A DNA stretch of 64,000 nucleotides, from the NCBI GenBank assembly GCA_965276815.1, contig CBDIBE010000005.1, positions 248,001-312,000 of the forward strand. The letters run 5' to 3'. This stretch comes from JAVVHH01 sp965276815. GTDB lineage: Bacteria; Pseudomonadota; Alphaproteobacteria; Acetobacterales; Acetobacteraceae. This document shows positions 17,321 to 25,834 of the stretch, in pieces (positions within the stretch are counted from its first letter, which is position 1; the number at the start of each line of letters is the position of its first letter). Both the position numbers and the translations under genes were made by a program. A model generated the notes under the pieces. It was not told where the DNA came from. It was given only the letters and a program-made list of their open reading frames with translations, and searched no databases.

Positions 17321-18934
17321 CTAATATCCCAACGCCAAGCCGTCCTTGCGGGGATCCGAGCCGCCGACCAGCGTTCCGTGCTCCCAATCGATCCAGATCG
17401 CCTGACCGCCGCCATGCGGGCGCTCCACCGGCCCGGTCTGATGCCCCATCGCTTCCAGCTGCGCCACCGCCTCCGCTGGGATGCCACGCTCGACCTCGAC
17501 CTTGCCCTGATAAGGAAAAATCCGCGGCAGATCGAGCGCTTGCTGGATGTCGAGCCCATACTCGAGGAGGTTGCTGAGGAACCACGTCTGCCCCATCGGC
17601 TGGAAATGGCCGCCCATCACGCCAAACGGCATCACCGCGCGCCCTGCCTTGGTCAGCATGCCTGGGATGATCGTGTGCATCGGCCGCTTGTTCGGCGCGA
17701 TGCAATTCGGGTGCCCGCGCTGCACGCGGAAGCCAAAGCCGCGGTTCTGCAGCATCACCCCCGAGTTCGGCGCCAGGATCGCGCTGCCGAACGCCTGGAA
17801 CAGCGAGTTGATGAAGCTGCACGCATTGCCGTCGCGATCCACCACGCAGAGATAAACGGTGTCGCGATGCACGGGCAGGGCGGCCTCGCCGGGCTGCGGC
17901 AAATGCGGGATCGCGCGCTGCGGGTCGATCATCCGCGCCAGCTCGGCCAAATAGGCCTTGTTGGTGAGCCGCTGCACCGGAACCTCGACCTGCGACGGAT
18001 CGGCCAGGAACGCATCCCGGTCCCGATAGGCCAGCCGCGCCGCCTCGATATGCCGATGCAGGCGTTCCACGCTCAGCGGCCCGCCCTCCGAAGCGCCAAA
18101 CCCCTCCAGCATGCCGAGCTGCATCAGCACGAACAGGCCGGACCCGTTGGGCGGGCATTGCCAGACCTCGTAGCCGCGCCATTCCGCATGGATCGGCTCG
18201 ACGAACTGGGCCACGGTGCGCCCGGCCGCGAAATCCGCCTCGGTCTGCAGCCCGCCATGCGCCTGCAAGGTGGCGACCATATCCGCCGCGACCTCGCCCT
18301 CGTAAAACCCGCGAGAACCGTCCTTGGCGACGGTGCGCAGTGTCGCCGCCAGCGCCTTCTGCACAAACAGATCGCCCGCACGCGGCGCGGCGCCGTTCGG
18401 CAGGAACGCCTCCGCTCCGGTCCGGCGCAGCTTGTCCTCGTTGCGCGCCCAGTCCCAAGCCACCTTGCTGTGCACCGGCCAGCCCTCGTCGGCGAAGCGG
18501 ATCGCCGGCTGCAGCAGCTCGTCCAACCCGCAGCGCCCATGCGCCGCCAGCAGCGTCTCCCAGGCCGAGACGGCGCCGGGAATGGTCACGCTATGCGGCG
18601 AGGTGTTCTCGAACGCCGAAATTTGCCGCTCCTCGAACCAGTCGATGTTCGCCGCCGCCGGCGCCCGGCCCGACCCGTTGAGCGCCACGACCCGGTCGCC
18701 CCCGGCCGGCGCGTACAGACAAAAACAGTCGCCGCCGATCCCGGTCGATTGCGGCTCGATCACGCACAGCACCGCCGCCGCCGCGACCGCCGCATCCAGC
18801 GCGTTGCCGCCGGCGCGCAGCACGTCGAGCGCGGTCAGCGTCGCCGCCGGCATGCTGGTCGCCGCCATGCCATGGGTGGAATAGACCGGGCTGCGGCCAG
18901 GTAAGTGGAAGTCGCGCGGTGAGCCAGGAAGCAT
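17321..18934 (-). CDS. ggt: gamma-glutamyltransferase family N-terminal nucleophile hydrolase
   Basis: 537 aa from the ATG at 18934 (MLPGSPRDFHLPGRSP). Family blocks are present: the large-subunit start YSTHGMAATSMPAATLTALDVL with GGNALDAAVAAAAVL and IGGDCFCLY, and the small-subunit start HRDTVYLCVVDRDGNACSFINS whose Thr is the expected self-processing nucleophile. The C-terminal GGSDPRKDGLALGY is typical. No signal peptide is seen, unlike periplasmic GGT, so a cytosolic role or a cephalosporin-acylase-like substrate is possible. A further 21 residues could be added by starting at 18997. Confidence 0.9.
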   Translation of the reverse strand: MLPGSPRDFHLPGRSPVYSTHGMAATSMPAATLTALDVLRAGGNALDAAVAAAAVLCVIEPQSTGIGGDCFCLYAPAGGDRVVALNGSGRAPAAANIDWFEERQISAFENTSPHSVTIPGAVSAWETLLAAHGRCGLDELLQPAIRFADEGWPVHSKVAWDWARNEDKLRRTGAEAFLPNGAAPRAGDLFVQKALAATLRTVAKDGSRGFYEGEVAADMVATLQAHGGLQTEADFAAGRTVAQFVEPIHAEWRGYEVWQCPPNGSGLFVLMQLGMLEGFGASEGGPLSVERLHRHIEAARLAYRDRDAFLADPSQVEVPVQRLTNKAYLAELARMIDPQRAIPHLPQPGEAALPVHRDTVYLCVVDRDGNACSFINSLFQAFGSAILAPNSGVMLQNRGFGFRVQRGHPNCIAPNKRPMHTIIPGMLTKAGRAVMPFGVMGGHFQPMGQTWFLSNLLEYGLDIQQALDLPRIFPYQGKVEVERGIPAEAVAQLEAMGHQTGPVERPHGGGQAIWIDWEHGTLVGGSDPRKDGLALGY

Positions 18935-19024
18935 CGACAGGGTCCTTTTGCGGTAACGGCGGCCAAAAACGCTGGCATGGGGGGCCATACTTGGCAACCG
19001 GCGCCGTCCTGGCTACATACCCAC

Positions 19025-19363
19025 ATGACATCTGCGACTTACGAGGAGTTCGAACGGATCGAGATTCGCGTCGGCACCATTCGCGACGCCCAGACCTATC
19101 CCGAAGCGCGCAAGCCCGCGATCAAGCTATGGATCGATTTCGGCGCCGAGATCGGCGTCAAGCGGTCCTCCGCCCAGTTGACCGTGCACTACACGCCCGA
19201 ACAGCTCGTCGGCCGCCAGGTCTGCGCCGTGGTCAACTTCGCCCCGCGCCAGATCGGCAAGTTCGTCAGCGAAGTCCTGACCCTCGGCATGCCGGATGCA
19301 GAGGGCGCCGTCGTCCTGGTCGCCCCGGACCGTACCGTGCCCGATGGCGGACGATTGTTTTGA
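19025..19363 (+). CDS. csaA: CsaA-like tRNA-binding (EMAP II fold) protein
   Basis: 112 aa OB-fold protein: EEFERIEIRVGTIRDAQTYP, KPAIKLWIDFG, SSAQLTVHYTPEQLVGRQV, VVNFAPRQIGKFVSEVLTLG. CsaA dimers bind tRNA and show chaperone-like activity. The ATG at 19025 gives the normal N-terminus; the stop overlaps the start of the phosphoribosyltransferase (TTGA). Confidence 0.93.
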   Translation: MTSATYEEFERIEIRVGTIRDAQTYPEARKPAIKLWIDFGAEIGVKRSSAQLTVHYTPEQLVGRQVCAVVNFAPRQIGKFVSEVLTLGMPDAEGAVVLVAPDRTVPDGGRLF

Positions 19364-19830
19364 GCGGCCGGAGCTACGCGACTGTCACCTGGGACCAACT
19401 GCACCGCGACGCGCGTAGCCTGGCGACAATCCTGATGGAAAAGGTGCCGTTCCAGGGCATCGTCGCCATCACCCGCGGCGGCCTGATCCCGGCCGCGATC
19501 GTCGCCCGCGAGCTGGACTGCCGCCTGATCGAGAGCATCTCGGTGGTCAGCTATGACGAGGAGGCGCAGGGCACGCCCTCGGTCCTGAAGCACCCGGTTG
19601 CCGCCGGGGACGGGGAGGGATTCCTGATTGTTGATGACTTGGTGGACAGCGGGGAGACCGCCCGGCTGGTCCGCGACCTGCTGCCCAAGGCGCATTTCGC
19701 CTGCCTCTATGCCAAGCCCGCGGGCAAGGCGGTCGCCGACACCTGGGTGGTCGAGGTGCCGCAGGAGACGTGGATCCTGTTCCCCTGGGACACCGCGCCT
19801 TTATTCGTCCCGCCCTTGGCAAAGCGTTAA
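19360..19830 (+). CDS. gpt: xanthine-guanine phosphoribosyltransferase
   Basis: 156 aa purine salvage enzyme converting xanthine or guanine plus PRPP to XMP or GMP. Aligns end to end with E. coli Gpt as I know it: VTWDQLHRDARSLA, GIVAITRGGLIPAAIVAREL, the PRPP loop GEGFLIVDDLVDSGETA, the Lys loop and the C-terminal QETWILFPWDTAPLFVPP. Start is a TTG overlapping the csaA stop; no better start exists in frame. Confidence 0.93.
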   Translation: MSGRSYATVTWDQLHRDARSLATILMEKVPFQGIVAITRGGLIPAAIVARELDCRLIESISVVSYDEEAQGTPSVLKHPVAAGDGEGFLIVDDLVDSGETARLVRDLLPKAHFACLYAKPAGKAVADTWVVEVPQETWILFPWDTAPLFVPPLAKR

Positions 19831-19834
19831 GTAC

Positions 19835-19863
19835 TTGCGGCAGCGAGGGGGGTGGGCTACATC
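19835..19863 (+). promoter_or_regulatory. candidate promoter of tRNA-Arg
   Basis: TTGCGG (19835-19840), 17-base spacer, TACATC (19858-19863), with transcription expected to start about 7 bases on, just before the tRNA. Weak -10 match; position is the main support. Confidence 0.35.
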
Positions 19864-19878
19864 GCGCCCCCTGTGCGG

Positions 19879-19955
19879 GCGCCCGTAGCTCAATTGGATA
19901 GAGCACCAGACTACGAATCTGGGGGTTGGAAGTTCGAGTCTTTCCGGGCGCGCCA
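19879..19955 (+). tRNA. tRNA-Arg (ACG)
   Basis: 77 nt cloverleaf. Acceptor GCGCCCG (19879-19885) pairs with CGGGCGC (19945-19951), discriminator G, CCA encoded. The anticodon arm CCAGA/TCTGG encloses loop CTACGAA, giving anticodon ACG (A34 normally edited to inosine to read CGU, CGC, CGA). T arm GGAAG/CTTTC with loop TTCGAGT has one G-T pair. This is the only RNA gene seen in the window. Confidence 0.97.
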
Positions 19956-20019
19956 TTGTCTGGGGTGCAGTTGCAGCGCCAGGCCCTACTAGCGTTGCCG
20001 AGCCGGAGGTTGCGGAACC

Positions 20020-20505
20020 TTGACCGACAAGACGGGTTCTGAAAGCGCTCAAAAGGTGCGAGCGGTAAGGAGAGGGTTGCCCCAAGTAAAGCTGGCTGCC
20101 CGCGGCTCCCTGCAGGCCGATGTCCTGGCCGACCTCGTCGCTCTGCGGCGGTTCGTCGACGCCAGGGACCGCGCGCTTGACTCGCTGTTCGGCCGGAAAT
20201 TGGCGCGCAGCTACTTGCGCGATGAACTCCTCCGCATGGTCGTCATCGAATTCGGCTTCGGGCGGATGCGGACCATCGCGCACTACCAGAAGGCGTGCCC
20301 GCATCTGGGCACCAGCGCCGCGGTGCGCGGCGAGCTGCACCTCCTCGCCGAGCTGGGCTTGATTATTTATCTTCCGTCGGAGTCCGACCGCAATGCGTTG
20401 CAGATCGGGCCAAGCCAGAAACTCATCGACTGGTATTCAGGCCAGATGCCGCAGTTGATGGACGAGGTGGAGCAGTTCGTTTCTGCCCGCAAGGCTTCGC
20501 AGTGA
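20020..20505 (+). CDS. MarR-like winged-helix protein, probable regulator
   Basis: 161 aa. The middle (about 60-125) reads as a winged helix: LRDELLRMVVIEFGFG, MRTIAHYQKACPHLGTSAAVRGELHLLAELGLIIYL, then a DRNALQIGPS wing, followed by a C-terminal helix (PQLMDEVEQFVSARK). TTG start with GGAGGT nine bases upstream. Target genes unknown; phnC starts about 160 bases downstream on the same strand. Confidence 0.65.
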   Translation: MTDKTGSESAQKVRAVRRGLPQVKLAARGSLQADVLADLVALRRFVDARDRALDSLFGRKLARSYLRDELLRMVVIEFGFGRMRTIAHYQKACPHLGTSAAVRGELHLLAELGLIIYLPSESDRNALQIGPSQKLIDWYSGQMPQLMDEVEQFVSARKASQ

Positions 20506-20525
20506 CGGCGCTGCGCTAAGCGCCG
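20506..20525 (+). terminator. hairpin directly after the MarR-like gene
   Basis: Perfect 7-bp stem CGGCGCT/AGCGCCG with loop gcgcta, starting at the first base after the stop codon. No T tract follows, so it may act as a weak or Rho-assisted terminator. Confidence 0.4.
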
Positions 20526-20534
20526 CACGCGCGA

Positions 20535-20612
20535 AATCGGCCTGTAACAATCGGCCTGTAAAGTGGCCCTTACGGGCTCCGTCTCATATTCTTTCCGTCA
20601 TCGAAGTTTCAC
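20535..20612 (+). promoter_or_regulatory. candidate regulatory region of phnC with direct repeats and a Pho-box-like site
   Basis: Two 13-base direct copies AATCGGCCTGTAA (20535-20547 and 20549-20561) contain CTGTAAC/CTGTAAA half-sites. Further on, CCGTCAT (20595-20601), four bases, GTTTCAC (20606-20612) partly matches the PhoB direct-repeat box (CTGTCAT n4 CTGTCAT). Phosphonate importers are usually phosphate-starvation controlled, so PhoB binding is plausible; the match is imperfect. Confidence 0.35.
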
Positions 20613-20666
20613 AACTAGCCCGCAATCGGCCGTGTAGAGGACCGTCGTCACAGCCGGGAGACACTG

Positions 20667-21467
20667 GTGCTGGTTCTAGAAGGCTTGACGAAACGATACG
20701 GCACGTCGGTCGCCGTATCGGACATGTCCATTGCCGTCGAGCAGGGGCAATTCATCGGCGTGATCGGCCGTTCCGGCGCGGGCAAGTCCACTGCCCTGCG
20801 CATGATAAACCGCCTCAATGACCCCACCTCGGGGCGCATCATGTACGGCGCGACCGACGTCACCGCGCTCAAAGGCCGGCCGCTGCGCGACTGGCGCCGC
20901 CGCTGCGCCATGATCTTCCAGCAATTCAACCTGATCGGCCGGCTCGACGTGCTGAACAACGTGCTGATGGGCCGGCTCACCTACACGCCGTCCTGGCGGT
21001 CGGGCATCAAGATGTGGAGCCGCGAGGACCGGGCGATCGCCATGGCCGCACTCGACCAGCTCGGCATTGCCGACCTCGCCGCCAAGCGCGCCGACAACCT
21101 CTCCGGCGGCCAGCAGCAGCGGGTCGCGATCTGCCGCGCCCTGGTCCAGGAGCCGGAATTGGTGCTGGCCGACGAGCCCGTCGCCTCGCTCGACCCGCGC
21201 AACTCCCAGCTCGTCATGGACGCGCTGCAGCGCATCAACCGCCATTTCGGGCTCACCGTGCTGTGCAACCTGCACTCGCTCGAGCTGGCGCGAACCTATT
21301 GCGACCGCCTGGTCGGGATGGCCGCCGGCCGGGTCGTGTTCGACGACGTGCCGGCCGCGCTCACCGAAAGCGTCGCGCGCGACCTCTACGGCCTTGAGGC
21401 GAACGACGTCATGCCCAGCCGGGCCGCCGAACAGCCAGAGGCCCTGCCGGACGCGCTACCGGCCTGA
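20667..21467 (+). CDS. phnC: phosphonate ABC importer, ATP-binding subunit
   Basis: 266 aa ATPase on the cytosolic face. Walker A GRSGAGKST (residues 34-42), Q loop MIFQQFNLIGRL, signature LSGGQQQRVAICRAL, Walker B LVLADEPVASLD, and the PhnC-typical NLHSLELARTYCDRLVGM. GTG start preceded by GGGAG. First gene of phnCDE1E2. Phosphite/hypophosphite (PtxA-like) transport is an alternative for this family. Confidence 0.92.
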   Translation: MLVLEGLTKRYGTSVAVSDMSIAVEQGQFIGVIGRSGAGKSTALRMINRLNDPTSGRIMYGATDVTALKGRPLRDWRRRCAMIFQQFNLIGRLDVLNNVLMGRLTYTPSWRSGIKMWSREDRAIAMAALDQLGIADLAAKRADNLSGGQQQRVAICRALVQEPELVLADEPVASLDPRNSQLVMDALQRINRHFGLTVLCNLHSLELARTYCDRLVGMAAGRVVFDDVPAALTESVARDLYGLEANDVMPSRAAEQPEALPDALPA

Positions 21468-21498
21468 CTTCCCCAACCGGAACACCCAAGGAGTTGAA

Positions 21499-22434
21499 AT
21501 GATCGACCGCCGTACCCTGCTGGCTGGCATCGCCGCCGGCGCCGCCACCAGCGCGACGCAAGTTCGCGCCCAAAGCTACAAACAGGCCTTTCCAGAACTC
21601 GTCTACGCCGTCGTGCCGGCCGAGAATGCGTCCGGCGTCACCGATCGCTACACGCCGTTCACCCAGTATCTTAGCCGCCAGCTCGGCACCAAGGTCACGC
21701 TGCGCGTCGCCAACGACTACGCCGCCGTCATCGAGGGCCAACGCGCCGGCAACATCCATATCGGCTATTACGGCCCCGCCTCGTTCTCCCGCGCCCTGGT
21801 CACCGGCGTGAAAACCACCGCCTTCGTCATCGACGTGAACAGCGACGGCTCCAAGGGCTATTACTCGGTCTTCTACGTCAAGAGCGACAGCCCGTACAAG
21901 ACCATCGAAGACCTCAAGGGCAAGGCGCTCGGCCTCGTCGACCCGAACTCCACCTCCGGCTACAACATGCCGCTCTACGCGCTGAACAAGCTCGGCATCA
22001 ACGCCGAGCAATACTTCTCCAAGGTGCTGATCACCGGCAGCCATGAGAATGCCGTGCTCGCGGTCTGGCAGGGTACCGTGCAGACCTGCGCCAATTGGTG
22101 GAACGCGCCCGACGACAGCAATCTGACCCGGATGCTGGACAAGAACATGATCAAGGCCGCCGACGGCAAGCCGGCGACGGTCAACGATTTCCGCATCATC
22201 CTGAAGTCGAGCCTGATCATCAACTCGCCGACCGCCTATCTCGACAGCCTGCCCGACGACCTCAAGACCGCGATCCGCACCGCCTTCCTCGACGCCGAGA
22301 AGAACGACAAGGCGGCCTTCGACAAGCTCTCCGACGGCAAAAACCGGCCCTGGCAGACCACCGACAACGCCGCCTATGACGAGACGATCAAGCTGATCAC
22401 TTTCGTCGACCACCTGCGCAAGCAAAACGGCTAA
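21499..22434 (+). CDS. phnD: phosphonate ABC importer, periplasmic binding protein
   Basis: 311 aa, leader MIDRRTLLAGIAAGAATSATQVRAQ with a twin-arginine-like start, then the PhnD fold: VYAVVPAENASGVTDRYTPFTQYLS, IHIGYYGPASFSRAL, GYYSVFYVKSDSPYKTIEDLKGK, VDPNSTSGYNMPLYAL, the last being the anion-binding Ser/Thr segment. Start ATG has AAGGAG upstream. Binds phosphonate or a related P compound for the PhnE permeases. Confidence 0.93.
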   Translation: MIDRRTLLAGIAAGAATSATQVRAQSYKQAFPELVYAVVPAENASGVTDRYTPFTQYLSRQLGTKVTLRVANDYAAVIEGQRAGNIHIGYYGPASFSRALVTGVKTTAFVIDVNSDGSKGYYSVFYVKSDSPYKTIEDLKGKALGLVDPNSTSGYNMPLYALNKLGINAEQYFSKVLITGSHENAVLAVWQGTVQTCANWWNAPDDSNLTRMLDKNMIKAADGKPATVNDFRIILKSSLIINSPTAYLDSLPDDLKTAIRTAFLDAEKNDKAAFDKLSDGKNRPWQTTDNAAYDETIKLITFVDHLRKQNG

Positions 22435-22453
22435 ACGGCGGGACTCCGGGGAC

Positions 22454-23338
22454 TTGACGCAAACTATCGCCAGGGCCCCGGACGCCCAGCTGCAACCCTT
22501 GCTGGACGGCTACGCCGGCGCTATCGCCGCGCGCCGCCGCACGCTGCTGATCGGCCTGGTCGTGCTCGTGGTCGCGATCCTGGTCTCCGGCGTCGGGGCC
22601 GAGGTCCGGCTCGACACCTTCTGGGACAATATCGGCAATTTCGGCAGCTACTTCAATCGGTTGACGCAGCTCGACACCGGCGCCCGCGTCTGGACCGACC
22701 CGGTGTACTGGTACTGGGGCTTGCGCCGCTGGAGCCTGCAGCTCGGGCAGACCTTGCTGATCGCCTACGTCTCCACCGTCACCGGCGCGATCCTCGGCCT
22801 GATCGGCGGCGTGCTCGCCAGCCGCAACGTCAGCCCTTCGCGCATCGTCCGCTTCATCGCCATCCGGGTCTGCGAGTTCGACCGCACCGTGCCCGACATC
22901 GTCTTCGCGCTGATCTTCGTAGTCGCCTTCGGCCTCGGCCCGCTCGCCGGCGTGCTCGCCATCACGCTGCACACCTCCGGCACCCTCGGAAAGCTGTTCG
23001 CCGAGGTGATCGAAAACATCGACATGAAGCCGGTCGAGGGCGTGCAAGGCACGGGCGGCGCCTGGCTCTCGCAAATCCGCTTCGGCGTGCTGCCGCAGGT
23101 GCTGTCGAACTTCGCAAGCTACGCCTTGCTGCGGCTCGAGGTGAACGTGCGCGGCGCCGCGGTGATCGGCTTCGTCGGCGCCGGCGGCATCGGCCAAGAA
23201 CTGATCGTCGCCATCCGCAAGTTTTACTATTCGGACGTGAGCGCAATCCTGCTGATGCTGCTGGTCTGCGTCATGGCGATCGACTTCGCCTCCGAGCGCC
23301 TGCGCTACCGGCTGCTCGCCCTGGAGCAGGAACGATGA
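22454..23338 (+). CDS. phnE1: phosphonate ABC importer, permease 1
   Basis: 294 aa inner-membrane permease. A cytosolic lead of about 30 residues, first span LLIGLVVLVVAILVSGVGAE, core spans around 95-200 including FDRTVPDIVFALIFVVAFGLGPLAGVLAI, and the coupling loop GVQGTGGAWLSQIRFGVLPQ. TTG start; the stop overlaps phnE2 by four bases (ATGA). Confidence 0.92.
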   Translation: MTQTIARAPDAQLQPLLDGYAGAIAARRRTLLIGLVVLVVAILVSGVGAEVRLDTFWDNIGNFGSYFNRLTQLDTGARVWTDPVYWYWGLRRWSLQLGQTLLIAYVSTVTGAILGLIGGVLASRNVSPSRIVRFIAIRVCEFDRTVPDIVFALIFVVAFGLGPLAGVLAITLHTSGTLGKLFAEVIENIDMKPVEGVQGTGGAWLSQIRFGVLPQVLSNFASYALLRLEVNVRGAAVIGFVGAGGIGQELIVAIRKFYYSDVSAILLMLLVCVMAIDFASERLRYRLLALEQER

Positions 23339-24192
23339 GCAGCGTGCAACTGCGCAGCGATCTGCTCGCCCGCAGCGCGGCGCTCGACCCGCGCTACGCC
23401 GACCTGCTGGCGCCCAAGGGCGGCCGCGCCACGACGCTGTGGATCATCGCCGCCGGCGCGGTGCTCTATTTCGCCGGGCTGGTGATCCTAGAGATCTATC
23501 CGCTGCGGATCTGGAACGGGCTGGGGCAGCTCGGCACGATCATCGTCCTGATGATCCCGCCCAGCACCGGCGGCCATTTCGCCCTGTATCTCGACGCGCT
23601 GGGCCAAACGCTCTCGATCGCCTTCCTCGGCACGCTGCTGGCCGCCGTGCTGGCGCTGCCGTTCGGCTTCATCGCCGCCCGCAACGTCGTGGCCAACCGG
23701 TTGATGCACATCCTGGCCCGGCGCAGCCTGGACACGGTGCGCAGCATCGACGTGCTGATCTGGGCGCTGATCTGGATCAACGTCGTCGGCCTCGGCCCCT
23801 TCGCCGGCGCGCTCGCCATCGCGTCGTCCGACTGCGGCGCGCTCGCCAAGCTGATGTCCGAAGCCATCGAGACCGCCGACCGCAAGCCGCTCGAAGGCGT
23901 CATGGCCAGCGGCGGCGGCAAGTGGTCGGCGATCCGCTTCGGCATCGTGCCGCAGGTCCTACCGGTCTTCGCCAGCCAGCTCCTCTACTTCTTCGAGTCC
24001 AACACCCGCTCGGCGACCATCATCGGCATCGTCGGCGCCGGCGGCATCGGCCTACACCTCTACGAGCAGATCCGCGTGCTGGAGTGGCAGCAGGTCTCGT
24101 TACTGATCCTGATGGTGCTGGTCACCGTCGCCGCGATCGACTTCGTCTCCCGCCGCCTGCGCTTAGCCATCATCGGCCGCCGCGCCACCTAA
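23335..24192 (+). CDS. phnE2: phosphonate ABC importer, permease 2
   Basis: 285 aa partner of PhnE1 with the same architecture: first span LWIIAAGAVLYFAGLVILEIY, the conserved RSIDVLIWALIWINVVGLGPFAGALAI, coupling loop GVMASGGGKWSAIRFGIVPQ and C-terminal spans. Two PhnE proteins form a heterodimeric channel in many alphaproteobacteria. No C-P lyase genes follow. Confidence 0.92.
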   Translation: MSSVQLRSDLLARSAALDPRYADLLAPKGGRATTLWIIAAGAVLYFAGLVILEIYPLRIWNGLGQLGTIIVLMIPPSTGGHFALYLDALGQTLSIAFLGTLLAAVLALPFGFIAARNVVANRLMHILARRSLDTVRSIDVLIWALIWINVVGLGPFAGALAIASSDCGALAKLMSEAIETADRKPLEGVMASGGGKWSAIRFGIVPQVLPVFASQLLYFFESNTRSATIIGIVGAGGIGLHLYEQIRVLEWQQVSLLILMVLVTVAAIDFVSRRLRLAIIGRRAT

Positions 24193-24384
24193 CCCCCCCA
24201 AACGCACCGTCATCAACAGCATCATGATGTAGCGATCAAACGTCGGGCTTTTCCCCAAAGTAGAATGGACCAAGTCCGGACTGTGAGGCCGATCCCTAAC
24301 AATTAATTAAAGAAATGCCACACTCGGAACGGTGGCTTGACGGACGGCCTCAGAAGGCTGAAGCCCTCCTTGGAATGATTAGAC

Positions 24385-25392
24385 GTGTCTAACTCAGCCC
24401 TGGCACAGCCCAGCCAGCGCCTGCTCAAAACCCTCCCGCTCGGGATGGAACGCAGCGACGGCGTTATTGTCGCCACGGCCTTTCTCGCGGCCCTGCTGGC
24501 GTGGTGGATGAGCACGGCACACCCGGCCGCCATGCCGCCCTGGGCCCCGTGGGACTTCTCCTGGACGCAGTTTCTCGCCGCCGCGTTGGCGCTGGGCTGG
24601 TATCTGCGCGGCATCGCGCTGCTGCCAGCCGCAGAACGTCCCTCGCCGTGGCGCACGGCCGCCTTCCTGCTCGGCCTGGCATCGGTCTACACGGTCGTGC
24701 TGACGCATTTCGAATACATGACGCAGCACATGTTCTTCCTCAACCGCATCCAGCATCTCGTGCTGCACCATCTCGGGCCGTTTCTGATCGCGCTTGCTTG
24801 GCCCGGCCAAGTTCTGCTCCGTGGCATGCCGGCGCCGCTGCGCCGCGCCGCAACCAGCCCGGCGCTGGTGAAGGTGACGCGCGTGCTGCAGCAGCCGGTC
24901 ATTGCGGGCGGCCTGTTCGTCGGGCTGATCTATCTCTGGCTGATCCCGGCCGTGCATTTCCGCGCCATGATCGATCCGCAACTCTATACCGTGATGAACT
25001 GGAGCATGCTGATTGATGGGCTGCTGTTCTGGTCCCTGGTTCTGGACCCTCGGCCCGCCCCGCCGGCTCGGATCGGCTTCGCGGCGCGCATGGCCGTGAC
25101 GGTGCTGGTCATGTTTCCCCAGATCCTGATAGGGGCGACGGTGTCGTTCAGCACGACGTCACTCTATCCATACTACGATCTGTGCGGACGGCTCTTTCCC
25201 AGCGTTGGAGCTTTGCTCGACCAGCACATCGGCGGCGTCATCCTGTGGATTCCCAGCGCGATGATGAGTTCAGTGGCGTTCATGCTCACGCTCAACAACG
25301 TCCGCCGGCACGAGGATCATCTGGCGGAGATCGAGACCGACCCGCGGGCACGTGAGATGGCTGCCCTGGCCAGCCGGTGGACGGGGCGATAG
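24385..25392 (+). CDS. ctaG: CtaG/caa3-type cytochrome oxidase assembly membrane protein
   Basis: 335 aa polytopic protein, about seven to nine spans, of the CtaG_Bacillus/caa3_CtaG family. Typical histidine-rich membrane segments: YMTQHMFFLNRIQHLVLHHLGPFLIAL and YLWLIPAVHFRAM; later AMMSSVAFMLTLNN. Family members help assemble Cu-containing terminal oxidases. GTG start at 24385. A copper chaperone and Sco follow directly. Confidence 0.88.
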   Translation: MSNSALAQPSQRLLKTLPLGMERSDGVIVATAFLAALLAWWMSTAHPAAMPPWAPWDFSWTQFLAAALALGWYLRGIALLPAAERPSPWRTAAFLLGLASVYTVVLTHFEYMTQHMFFLNRIQHLVLHHLGPFLIALAWPGQVLLRGMPAPLRRAATSPALVKVTRVLQQPVIAGGLFVGLIYLWLIPAVHFRAMIDPQLYTVMNWSMLIDGLLFWSLVLDPRPAPPARIGFAARMAVTVLVMFPQILIGATVSFSTTSLYPYYDLCGRLFPSVGALLDQHIGGVILWIPSAMMSSVAFMLTLNNVRRHEDHLAEIETDPRAREMAALASRWTGR

Positions 25393-25396
25393 CGCG

Positions 25397-25834
25397 ATGG
25401 CCCGTGGCAGCACTGCCGCTCTCCTGCTCGGGTCTGTCCTGCTGACGCCGGCGGCCGGTGCAACTGAAAGCGGTGTCACCCTGCAGAACGGATGGCTGCG
25501 CCTGATCATCCATGCGCGGCCGGCCGCCGGCTATTTTACCCTGGACAACGCGACGGACCAGCCGAAGACGCTCACCGGGGCGAGTTCGCCTGCCTGCGAG
25601 ACGCTGATGCTGCATCAGAGCCTGCACGACGGCGAACAGGAACGGATGGTGATGGTGCCGCAGGTCACCGTGTCGGCACGCGGATCGCTACGTTTCACAC
25701 CCGGCGACTACCACCTGATGTGCATGCAGCCTGCCCCCACTATGGCGGTCGGCGGCCAAGTTCCCGTGACCCTGCATTTCGCCGATGGCGCGCTGACGGC
25801 GGATTTTGTGGTGAAAGGCCCAGGCACCCCATGA
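25397..25834 (+). CDS. PCu(A)C-type periplasmic copper chaperone
   Basis: 145 aa. Signal peptide MARGSTAALLLGSVLLTPAAGA, then the PCuAC cupredoxin-like core: NGWLRLIIHARPAAGYFTLDNATDQPKTL-type strands and the Cu(I) ligands in LMLHQSL, ERMVMVP and YHLMCM (H..M..H-M set). Delivers Cu(I) to the CuA site of cytochrome c oxidase with Sco. Starts four bases after the ctaG stop and overlaps sco in ATGA. Confidence 0.9.
   Translation: MARGSTAALLLGSVLLTPAAGATESGVTLQNGWLRLIIHARPAAGYFTLDNATDQPKTLTGASSPACETLMLHQSLHDGEQERMVMVPQVTVSARGSLRFTPGDYHLMCMQPAPTMAVGGQVPVTLHFADGALTADFVVKGPGTP

Noticed and set aside
19879..19955. tRNA-Arg as an integration site of a genomic island
   Set aside because: No integrase and no repeat of the tRNA 3' end seen downstream in the window.
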